In this document: one piece after another, positions 1 through 7,335 of the stretch
How positions within the stretch are numbered: position 1 is the stretch's first letter
How the letters are laid out: each line of letters begins with the position of its first letter
Source of the DNA: MGBC120314 sp051880495
Lineage (GTDB): Bacteria > Bacillota > Clostridia > Lachnospirales > Lachnospiraceae
NCBI GenBank assembly: GCA_051880495.1
Contig: JBJEOB010000095.1
Coordinates: 1 to 49,358 of the forward strand
DNA length: 49,358 nt
Reading direction: 5' to 3'
Program-made: the position numbers and the translations under genes
The notes under the pieces: generated by a model
What the model was told of the DNA's origin: nothing
The model's database searches: none
What the model saw: the letters and a program-made list of their open reading frames with translations, nothing else

Positions 1-30
1 ATTGTCGCAATGCGACCCGCCGCAGGCGGA

Positions 31-56
31 GAATCTCGCAAGCGAGATTCTTTTTT
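31..56 (+). terminator. Rho-independent terminator of an upstream gene
   Basis: A perfect stem GAATCTCGC/GCGAGATTC is followed at once by six T. Two further small perfect hairpins sit directly upstream at 4-16 (GTCGC/GCGAC) and 17-29 (CCGCC/GGCGG), so three hairpins lie head to tail. The gene being terminated lies outside the window. Confidence 0.8.
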
Positions 57-84
57 ATACTGTTAATTTGGAGTTTAAAAAAGA

Positions 85-113
85 TATACATTTATCAAAC
101 TTGTTGCTATAAT
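85..113 (+). promoter_or_regulatory. Promoter of the chemoreceptor gene
   Basis: A -35 box TATACA at 85-90 (4 of 6 to consensus), a 17-base spacer and a perfect -10 box TATAAT at 108-113, with an extended -10 TG at 105-106. It lies about 55 bases upstream of the chosen start of the chemoreceptor gene. Assigned by consensus match only. Confidence 0.55.
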
Positions 114-167
114 ATAGATTGTATAGTAACAATTACAACAGTGATGTTTGCAAGGAAGGTGATGCAA

Positions 168-1571
168 ATGTTTGGAAAGAAAAAAGATACGTCAGTAAAT
201 AACGATACAGAACTGTTAAAACAGGCAATGAAGAGAATTATTGACGGGGACTTTAGTACCGTTTCATCAGAGGGGTTTGTTGACACGGAGTATCCTCAAA
301 TGCTCAATGATATGGTTCATGCTTTTAAAAAATTTAATAATAATTTTATTATGCGTCTGAATGAGGCTATGGGCTCCATAGGTGACAATTCATACGTTAA
401 GAATATGCTTGATCAGGTAACCTCGCAGACACAGGATATAGATGTAATGGAACAGTCAAGCAGGAATCTTGAAGAGTCAATTAATAATATTTCCAGCTAT
501 ATGGGTGAGATAAGAAACAACATACATGATATGCTGTCTTCGACACAAAACAGTACAGTTAACATGAACGAGAGTATCAAGGTTGTCAATGAATCATCTG
601 AGAAAATTTCGCAGATTAACCTGCAGATTCAGAATTTCAGAGGCAAGATTGAGGAAATCGGTAAAATTGTTGATGTGGTAAGGGAAGTTGCAAGCCAGAG
701 TAATCTTCTTGCATTAAATGCTTCAATAGAGGCGGCAAGAGCGGGTAATGCGGGACGCGGATTTGCCGTTGTAGCTGAACAGGTTCGTCAGTTGTCAGAT
801 AATACGGCAAGTTCGGCAGCGGATATAGTAAAATATGTTGATGAGCTGCAGACAGATATTACAAATCTTGCAAGATCAATGGATGAGACATCAGCCAAGC
901 TGTCTGACGGCAACAGAAAAGTTGAAACATCACTTGCTGATATCAGAAAAATGAACAGCCAGATGGAAACAATCAATGATTCAGCAAACGGAATATTTGA
1001 GGATATAGACAGGCAGTCAGGTATCACAAAGGAATTTGCCAATAAGGTACAGAATATGGCCGAAAGTTACGCTACATTGTCGGAAGAATGCCATGAGACA
1101 GGTGTACATCTCTATAAGATTGGAAGATTTATTGATACATGCAGAAGCGATATGTTCCGTGAGGCAGGCTGTGTGACGACGCAGGATAAACTGACGGTAT
1201 TTGAAATAGACCACTTTATTTTAATGTGGCGTGTATACAATAATGCAATGGATTTTGAGAGACTCAAAATTACGCAGTTAAACAACCCTGATAAGTGTAA
1301 AATCGGATTATGGATGGCAGAACAGACAGATCCGAAGATTACCCAAAGTAAGCAGTTTATCGAGCTTGACAAGGCACATAAACTTGTTCATAAGTATGCA
1401 TGTGATTCGTGGTATGCAAGAGATAAGGATGATGTAGAAGGTGCACTTGCTTATTTTGCAAAATGTTATGATGCATATTTCGAATACAGAGACAGAATTC
1501 GCGAGATGAAGGAATACATGAAGACATTGGGATATACAGAGGAAACCCAGATTGTTGTATTCCGCAAATAG
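168..1571 (+). CDS. Soluble methyl-accepting chemotaxis protein with C-terminal CZB domain
   Basis: A cytoplasmic chemoreceptor, predicted to signal to CheA/CheW. No membrane segment is visible. The long helical middle carries the conserved hairpin tip (EAARAGNAGRGFAVVAEQ and VRQLSDNT, about residues 185-215). The last 120 residues match a chemoreceptor zinc-binding (CZB) domain: an early His (HFILMW), a Cys motif (DKCKIGLW) and an HxxxH motif (HKLVH) are the expected zinc ligands. In known CZB receptors this zinc site responds to zinc availability or oxidants such as hypochlorite; the ligand here is inferred. ATG 168 is preferred over upstream GTG/ATG codons at 141-162 because AAGGAAGG (152-159) is well spaced from it. 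No chemotaxis operon is adjacent, so it is an orphan receptor. Confidence 0.9.
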   Translation: MFGKKKDTSVNNDTELLKQAMKRIIDGDFSTVSSEGFVDTEYPQMLNDMVHAFKKFNNNFIMRLNEAMGSIGDNSYVKNMLDQVTSQTQDIDVMEQSSRNLEESINNISSYMGEIRNNIHDMLSSTQNSTVNMNESIKVVNESSEKISQINLQIQNFRGKIEEIGKIVDVVREVASQSNLLALNASIEAARAGNAGRGFAVVAEQVRQLSDNTASSAADIVKYVDELQTDITNLARSMDETSAKLSDGNRKVETSLADIRKMNSQMETINDSANGIFEDIDRQSGITKEFANKVQNMAESYATLSEECHETGVHLYKIGRFIDTCRSDMFREAGCVTTQDKLTVFEIDHFILMWRVYNNAMDFERLKITQLNNPDKCKIGLWMAEQTDPKITQSKQFIELDKAHKLVHKYACDSWYARDKDDVEGALAYFAKCYDAYFEYRDRIREMKEYMKTLGYTEETQIVVFRK

Positions 1572-1601
1572 AATATTATACCAGAATAAGAGGATTATGA
1601 A

Positions 1602-3506
1602 ATGTCATTTGTATATAAGGTTTTTGGAGCGGTAATGCTGTGGTGTTACCATATATGTGGTAATTATGGCTGGGCGATATTATTTTTTACACTGCTCAGT
1701 AAATTGGTTTTGATGCCACTGTCGGTGTGGGTACAGAAAAATTCAATCAAGATGGTTAAAATGCAGCCGGAAATTAATATGATTAAGGTGAAGCATTTTG
1801 GCGACAAGGATCAGATTGCTGAAGAAGAGGCTAAAATATACAAAAGAGAGAAATATAGCCCGTTCGCTTCAATAATACCGCTTCTGGCACAGCTTTTCCT
1901 GTTAATGGGTGTTATCGAGGGAATTAAGGCAGGAATGTCTGATGGTACTGTTAATATGGCTTTCTTCGGAATAAATCTGGGACTAATTCCAAGCAGCGAG
2001 GGCATTTCACTTATTTTTTCTCCGATAATTGCAGGATTTTCTGCATGGCTTCTATGCATTGCGCAGAATGCAAGCAATGTTTTACAGTCGGAACAGTCAA
2101 AATTAAACAAATACGGCATGATGGCATTTTCAGTTGGACTGTCATTATATCTTGGATGGTTTGTTTCGATTGGTGTGGCATGGTACTGGGTATGCAGCAA
2201 TCTTCTTGCCATAGCTCAGCTATATTTTCTTAACTGGCTTATTAATCCAAAGAAATATGTTGACTATGAGAAGCTTGAGGCGAGCAAGAAAGAACTTGAT
2301 GAAATCTCAAACTGCGGTAGTAAGTCTGATAAAATAAGCCGTGCTGACCGCAAGCGTGAGAAAGAAGATTATAAGAAATTTTTCTCAGTAGTGAATAAGC
2401 ATCTGGTATTTTACTCAGAGAGCAGCGGCTTTTACAAGTATTTTCAGGGAATAGTGGAATACATACTGCACAGAACCAATATAACACTTCATTACATAAC
2501 AAGCGACCCTAATGATGCCATATTTGAGCTCGCAAAGAGTGAGCCTAATTTAAGACCATATTATATTGGTGAGAAGAGGCTTATTACTCTTATGATGAAG
2601 ATGGATGCCGATGTTGTGGTCATGACGATGCCTGACCTTGAAAATTACCATATTAAGAGAAGTTATCTGAGGGATGATATCAAATATATTTTCATTCCAC
2701 ACAGTATGGACAGTCTGAATATGACAATGAGAAAAGCTTCAATGGATCACTTCGATGCCGTGCTTTGTACGGGCAAGCATCAGATGGAGGAAATTTCAAA
2801 AACAGAAATTGCTTACAATCTTCCTAAGAAGGATCTTGTTGAGTGGGGATACTGCCTGTTAGACAAAATGCGTGAGGATTATCAGAAGTCGGCAAAGACA
2901 GATGAAAATCCTGTGAAAACCATTCTTGTTGCACCTTCATGGCAGAAAGACAATATTGTTGACAGTTGTCTTGACGAGCTTTTGGACAACTTTAAAGACA
3001 CGGGATATAAGATTATTGTAAGACCGCACCCGCAGCATGTCCGTCATATGCCGGAGAAGATGGAGCAGTTAAAGGCCAAATTTGCTGATAATGACCTTAT
3101 AGAGATTCAGACAGATTTCTCTTCAAACAGTACGGTCTTTGAAGCGGACATGATGATTACGGACTGGTCGGGGATTGCATATGAGTATGCATTTACAACG
3201 TGTAAACCGGTTCTGTTTATTGATACACCAATGAAGATTATGAATCCGGAATATCAGCGGATTGATACCGTCCCAATCAATATCTGGATGAGGAATGAGA
3301 TTGGAGCTACGTTAAAGCCGGAAGAAATGAATAAAATTGTTGAGACGTCTAAAAACATGTTAGACCACTCAAAAGAATATTATGAGAAGATTGACGCCTT
3401 TGTACATGAATATGTATATAACCTTGGAAATTCATCTGAGGTTGGCGCAAAATATATTATTCAGTCCATTCAGGACGCATTAAAAAAACGTAAAGAAAGC
3501 AGGTAA
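1602..3506 (+). CDS. YidC/Oxa1-like membrane insertase fused to CDP-glycerol glycerophosphotransferase
   Basis: One 634-residue frame with two domains. Residues 1-225 look like YidC/Oxa1: NYGWAILFFTLLSKLVLMPL, a charged cytoplasmic hairpin with MQPEIN (54-59), then further hydrophobic segments near 88-110, 137-155, 172-192 and 193-213. Lys34 stands where the groove Arg of Bacillus YidC lies. Residues 270-634 match the CDP-glycerol:poly(glycerophosphate) glycerophosphotransferase family (PF04464), with RPHPQ at 474-478 and DWSG at 521-524, as in TagB/TagF. The family transfers glycerol-phosphate units in teichoic acid synthesis. It is the first gene of the phosphonate cluster and lies 30 bases after the chemoreceptor gene. 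The fusion suggests membrane anchoring of the transferase; whether the YidC part still inserts proteins is unknown. Confidence 0.85.
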   Translation: MSFVYKVFGAVMLWCYHICGNYGWAILFFTLLSKLVLMPLSVWVQKNSIKMVKMQPEINMIKVKHFGDKDQIAEEEAKIYKREKYSPFASIIPLLAQLFLLMGVIEGIKAGMSDGTVNMAFFGINLGLIPSSEGISLIFSPIIAGFSAWLLCIAQNASNVLQSEQSKLNKYGMMAFSVGLSLYLGWFVSIGVAWYWVCSNLLAIAQLYFLNWLINPKKYVDYEKLEASKKELDEISNCGSKSDKISRADRKREKEDYKKFFSVVNKHLVFYSESSGFYKYFQGIVEYILHRTNITLHYITSDPNDAIFELAKSEPNLRPYYIGEKRLITLMMKMDADVVVMTMPDLENYHIKRSYLRDDIKYIFIPHSMDSLNMTMRKASMDHFDAVLCTGKHQMEEISKTEIAYNLPKKDLVEWGYCLLDKMREDYQKSAKTDENPVKTILVAPSWQKDNIVDSCLDELLDNFKDTGYKIIVRPHPQHVRHMPEKMEQLKAKFADNDLIEIQTDFSSNSTVFEADMMITDWSGIAYEYAFTTCKPVLFIDTPMKIMNPEYQRIDTVPINIWMRNEIGATLKPEEMNKIVETSKNMLDHSKEYYEKIDAFVHEYVYNLGNSSEVGAKYIIQSIQDALKKRKESR

Positions 3507-3510
3507 AATT

Positions 3511-3741
3511 ATGAGTTTTATGTTACAGACAATTATGACAGGCGGATATATTGATCCATCAGTGTTAACTTATGCTATTCAGGCAGTTGCAGGTATAGCT
3601 ATTGCAATCGGTGCAGCAGTGGGAATCTATTTCCGCAGGGCAAAGAAGAAGCTTAGCGATAAGCTTGGAATTGATGAGAACCGCAATAAGGAAGTTGAAT
3701 CAGACGAAATCATCATTAAGGATGAAGAAAGTGATAAATAA
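3511..3741 (+). CDS. Small single-pass membrane protein of unknown function
   Basis: A 76-residue protein with one hydrophobic segment (about residues 18-41, Ala/Ile/Gly rich), followed by a basic stretch (RRAKKK) and an acidic C-terminal tail. That arrangement predicts a tail facing the cytoplasm. It starts four bases after the stop of the YidC/transferase fusion and ends two bases before the transaminase start, so it is almost certainly translated as part of the operon. No family is recognised. It may be an accessory subunit of the membrane steps of the phosphonate pathway, but that is inference from position only. Confidence 0.7.
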   Translation: MSFMLQTIMTGGYIDPSVLTYAIQAVAGIAIAIGAAVGIYFRRAKKKLSDKLGIDENRNKEVESDEIIIKDEESDK

Positions 3742-3742
3742 T

Positions 3743-4876
3743 ATGGATATTAAGAGGAATATATTGTTAAATCCGGGTCCGGCTACAACTACGGATACTG
3801 TTAAAATGGCACAGGTTGTTCCGGATATCTGCCCGCGTGAAAAAGAATTTGCAGATCTTATGAAACAGATGAGGCTGGATCTGGTCAGAATTGTACATGG
3901 AGATCCTGAAAAATATACTTCGGTACTTTTTTGTGGTTCGGGAACACTTAATCTGGATGTCTGTATTAATTCGCTTTTGCCGGAGGGTAAGAAAATACTC
4001 GTTGTTAATAATGGAGCGTATTCTTCAAGGGCGGTAGAAATTTGTCAGTACTACGGACTGCCGCATATTAATCTTAAGTTCCCTATTGATGAGCTGCCGG
4101 ACCTTAATGAGATTGAGAAATGTCTTGTTGAGAATCCTGATGTTGCTGTTGTTTATACCACACACAATGAAACGGGAACAGGTATACTTAATCCGGTAAG
4201 GGAAATTGGTGCGATTGCACATAAGCATGATGCGATTTTTATTGTTGATACGACATCGACGTATGCAATGCGCCCAATCAATATCGAGGAGGATAACATT
4301 GATTTTTGTATGGCATCGGCACAGAAGGGCCTTATGTCTATGACAGGACTCTCATTTGTGGTTGGTAATACGGAAATTATCAGACGTTCCAAGGATTATC
4401 CGAAACGTTCATACTACTGTAATCTGTATTTGCAGTATGAATACTTCGAAAAAACAGGACAGATGCATTTTACGCCGCCTGTTCAGACTGTATATGCCAC
4501 AAGAAAGGCGTTGGATGAGTATTTCGAAGAAGGCGAAGAGCGTAAATGGGCACGTCACACAAGGGTATTTGAGGCTATTCACAAAGGTCTTGATGAACTT
4601 GGATTTAAAGATATCATAAAGAGGGAATTGCAGGCAGGTCTTGTCGTATCAGTTCTTTATCCGGATGATGACAACTGGGATTTTGATAAGGTTCATGACT
4701 ATTGTTATGAGCGTGGATTTACAATTTATCCGGGTAAAGTTTCAGATACACCGACATTTAGACTTTGTGCGCTTGGAGCAATCGACAAAGAGGATATAGA
4801 GCAGTTCTTTGTAGTTTTAAAAGAGGCTCTTATTGCAAATAATATTGCGGTTCCTGTCAGATACAACGCAGTGTAG
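3743..4876 (+). CDS. 2-aminoethylphosphonate-pyruvate transaminase-like PLP enzyme
   Basis: Class V (fold type I) aminotransferase of about 377 residues. It has the N-terminal NPGPATTTDTV loop typical of PhnW-like enzymes, CGSGTLNLD in the PLP phosphate-binding region, a cofactor Asp in FIVDTTSTYA, and the Schiff-base Lys in SAQKGL. With phosphonopyruvate decarboxylase and PEP mutase directly downstream, the expected role is amination of phosphonoacetaldehyde to 2-aminoethylphosphonate, the biosynthetic direction. The frame is open further upstream, into the small membrane gene. ATG 3743 is preferred because the conserved NPGPA motif then lies near the N-terminus; ATG 3722 is an alternative. 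Spacing to the next gene is 15 bases. Confidence 0.88.
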   Translation: MDIKRNILLNPGPATTTDTVKMAQVVPDICPREKEFADLMKQMRLDLVRIVHGDPEKYTSVLFCGSGTLNLDVCINSLLPEGKKILVVNNGAYSSRAVEICQYYGLPHINLKFPIDELPDLNEIEKCLVENPDVAVVYTTHNETGTGILNPVREIGAIAHKHDAIFIVDTTSTYAMRPINIEEDNIDFCMASAQKGLMSMTGLSFVVGNTEIIRRSKDYPKRSYYCNLYLQYEYFEKTGQMHFTPPVQTVYATRKALDEYFEEGEERKWARHTRVFEAIHKGLDELGFKDIIKRELQAGLVVSVLYPDDDNWDFDKVHDYCYERGFTIYPGKVSDTPTFRLCALGAIDKEDIEQFFVVLKEALIANNIAVPVRYNAV

Positions 4877-4891
4877 AGAGGAAACATTTAT

Positions 4892-6022
4892 ATGAATGTA
4901 GAAGTATTTGTACAGCATCTTAAAAAAATGGGGATAGATTCCCTGATTGGAGTGCCTGATTCCACACTGAAAGTTTTTTGCGATTATGTGAATAGTGAAG
5001 GCAGTAATGTTTTTAATCATTTTGTGCCGGCAAATGAAGGGGCAGCAGTAGGGCTCGCAGTTGGTAATTATCTTGCAACAGGCCACCCTGCCTGCGTTTA
5101 TATGCAGAATAGCGGTGTTGGTAATATAGTAAATCCTGTGACGTCAATTGCACACGCGGATGTATATGACATTCCGATGCTTTTTCTTATCGGCTGGCGT
5201 GGCGAACCCGGTAAAAAGGATGAGCCGCAGCATAAGTTCATGGGCAGAATTACGGAAAGTATTCTTGATGTATTAGAAATCGGGCATGAAGTGATTGGCG
5301 AAGAGACAACGGATGAGGAGCTTAGTGATATCCTGTTAAAGGCAGCAGCTGCACTGAAGCAGAATCGTCAGTATGCGGTAATAATCAAAAAGAATACATT
5401 TGATGACAGAAAATTCTTCGACTATGCAAATGAACATAAACTGGTCAGGGAAAAGGCCATTGATACAATACTTGAGTCACTCAATAAAGATGACGTAATC
5501 ATTTCTACGACAGGCAAGATTTCACGAGAGGTATATGAGGAGAGCGACAGGCTTCTTGGAGACCATAAGCAGGCATTCCTGACTGTGGGCGGTATGGGAC
5601 ATGCCTCCATGATTGCACTTGGTTATGCAAAGCAGAGACCGGACAAGAAAGTATTTTGTATTGACGGAGACGGTGCAGTGCTTATGCATATGGGAAGCCT
5701 TGCATTTTTGGCAAAGCAGTCACCGGATAATATGGTACATATCTGCCTCAATAATGAGGCACATGAGTCGGTTGGCGGAATGCCGACAGGAGCGGCAGGA
5801 ATATCATATGCCGAAATCGCAAAAAGCTGCGGATATCCGGTAGTTAAATGTGTTACGACAGACGAGGAGTTAAAGCAGGCAATGGCTGCTGCAAAGAAGA
5901 ATAATAAACTGACTTTCATTGAGGTGATGGTTGCGATGGATTCAAGAGCTGACCTTGGAAGACCAAAAGAGAGCGCAGTTGAAAATAAAGAGAATTTTAT
6001 GGAATATCATGGGGTGAAATAA
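4892..6022 (+). CDS. aepY: Phosphonopyruvate decarboxylase
   Basis: A ThDP-dependent enzyme of 376 residues that decarboxylates 3-phosphonopyruvate to phosphonoacetaldehyde, the irreversible step that pulls phosphonate synthesis forward. Visible motifs: catalytic Glu in PANEG (residue 49) in the N-terminal pyrimidine-binding half, and the ThDP/Mg motif GDG (259-261) to NN (287-288) in the C-terminal half. The length and the absence of a middle domain fit the phosphonopyruvate/sulfopyruvate decarboxylase group. The PEP mutase and transaminase neighbours favour phosphonopyruvate over sulfopyruvate. Its stop overlaps the start of the next gene by one base, indicating translational coupling. SD: GAGAGG upstream of ATG 4892. 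Confidence 0.92.
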   Translation: MNVEVFVQHLKKMGIDSLIGVPDSTLKVFCDYVNSEGSNVFNHFVPANEGAAVGLAVGNYLATGHPACVYMQNSGVGNIVNPVTSIAHADVYDIPMLFLIGWRGEPGKKDEPQHKFMGRITESILDVLEIGHEVIGEETTDEELSDILLKAAAALKQNRQYAVIIKKNTFDDRKFFDYANEHKLVREKAIDTILESLNKDDVIISTTGKISREVYEESDRLLGDHKQAFLTVGGMGHASMIALGYAKQRPDKKVFCIDGDGAVLMHMGSLAFLAKQSPDNMVHICLNNEAHESVGGMPTGAAGISYAEIAKSCGYPVVKCVTTDEELKQAMAAAKKNNKLTFIEVMVAMDSRADLGRPKESAVENKENFMEYHGVK

Positions 6023-7323
6023 TGAAAACGGTATACACTTGTTTCTGTACTGATGTAATTCATGAAGGACATTTAAATATTGTAAAAGAGGCATTAAAAT
6101 ATGGAGAACTGACCATAGGCGTTCTGGCAGATTCTGCAATGGTACGATTTAACAGATTTCCGACAATACCAACGAAAGAGCGTGTTGAACTTATAAGCGG
6201 CATCGAAGGTGTCAGTAAGGTTATCGTGCAGGAAGAAATAATGTACGATAAAGTGTTGGAAGAATTAAGACCGGATTATGTCATTCATGGAGATAACTGG
6301 CAGCAGGGACCTGAAAGCTGTATCCGTGAAAATGTACTTAAATGTCTTGAAAAATGGGGCGGCGAGCTGATTGAAGTTCCGTATACATATAATGAAAATG
6401 TCCGTAAGATTGATAATATCGTTAAAGAAAAGCTTGCAATGCCTGAATTCAGAAGAAAGCGTCTTAAGGAGCTTATCAGAATATGTCCTATTGTTAAGAC
6501 TATTGAGGTACACAGCGGACTTACGGGGCTGATTGCTGAAAAGACGGTGGTTGCTGATACTGAGCATGGCGAACTTAATCAGTTTGACGCAATGTGGATA
6601 TCGAGTCTTTGCGATTCAACAGCAAAGGGTAAACCGGATATTGAGCTGGTTGATATGTCTTCACGCCTCAGAACCATTGATGATGTAATGGATGTAACAA
6701 CAAAGCCAATCATTTTAGACGGAGATACAGGCGGACTTATCGAGCATTTTGTTTATAATGTAAGAACTCTTGAAAGAATGGGTGTTTCGGCAGTTATCAT
6801 CGAGGATAAGACCGGACTTAAGAAAAATTCACTTTTTGGAAATGAGGTTGTTCAGACACAGGATTCCATTGAGAATTTCTGTGCAAAAATCCGTGCAGGC
6901 AAGAATGTATTGCGCACGGAAGAATTCATGATTATTGCAAGAATCGAAAGTCTCATTCTTGAACAGGGCATGGAAGATGCACTTAAAAGAGCAAGAGCAT
7001 ATGTTGAGGCGGGTGCAGATGGAATTATGATTCACAGCAGAAGAAAAGAAGCAGACGAAATCTTTGAGTTTTGTGATAAATTCCGCAGTACAGATAAAGA
7101 GACACCTATTGTGGTAGTTCCCACATCCTTTAATCATGTAACTGAAAAAGAACTTGCAGAGCATGGGGTAAATGTGGTTATTTATGCAAATCAGCTGACA
7201 AGAAGCGCATATCCGGCGATGCTGTCTACGGCAGAGGACATACTTAAAAATCACAGGGCACTTGAGGCGGATGCACGCCTTATGCCGTTTAAAGATATTA
7301 TAAGACTGATAGATGAGATATAG
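6022..7323 (+). CDS. aepX: Phosphoenolpyruvate mutase with N-terminal cytidylyltransferase-like domain
   Basis: A 433-residue bifunctional protein. Residues 1-135 form a small nucleotidyltransferase domain with HEGH at 14-17 (the HxGH signature) and IPTKERVE near 49-56. Residues 145-433 form the isocitrate-lyase-like PEP mutase barrel with ISSLCDS (193-199), LDGDTGG (232-238) and the diagnostic EDKTGLKKNS (261-270), matching the EDK...NS gate that separates mutases from hydrolases and lyases. The reaction is PEP to 3-phosphonopyruvate, forming the C-P bond. The nucleotidyltransferase substrate is uncertain; CMP activation of a phosphonate is one possibility. It follows aepY with a one-base overlap. 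Identity of the mutase is strong; function of the first domain is inferred. Confidence 0.93.
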   Translation: MKTVYTCFCTDVIHEGHLNIVKEALKYGELTIGVLADSAMVRFNRFPTIPTKERVELISGIEGVSKVIVQEEIMYDKVLEELRPDYVIHGDNWQQGPESCIRENVLKCLEKWGGELIEVPYTYNENVRKIDNIVKEKLAMPEFRRKRLKELIRICPIVKTIEVHSGLTGLIAEKTVVADTEHGELNQFDAMWISSLCDSTAKGKPDIELVDMSSRLRTIDDVMDVTTKPIILDGDTGGLIEHFVYNVRTLERMGVSAVIIEDKTGLKKNSLFGNEVVQTQDSIENFCAKIRAGKNVLRTEEFMIIARIESLILEQGMEDALKRARAYVEAGADGIMIHSRRKEADEIFEFCDKFRSTDKETPIVVVPTSFNHVTEKELAEHGVNVVIYANQLTRSAYPAMLSTAEDILKNHRALEADARLMPFKDIIRLIDEI

Positions 7324-7335
7324 AGGTATTTATAA

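Noticed and set aside
788..1372. Minus-strand genes within the chemoreceptor gene
   Set aside because: They are shadow frames opposite a well-supported coding sequence, without SD or conserved motifs. The same applies to the other antisense frames across the ribosomal operon.
3743..4876. Serine-pyruvate or alanine-glyoxylate aminotransferase
   Set aside because: The same fold family, but the cluster of AEP genes makes AEP the likely product; the distinction still needs an assay.
4892..6022. Sulfopyruvate decarboxylase or acetolactate synthase
   Set aside because: Short ThDP enzyme without a middle domain and directly next to a PEP mutase with the EDK...NS motif favours phosphonopyruvate decarboxylase.
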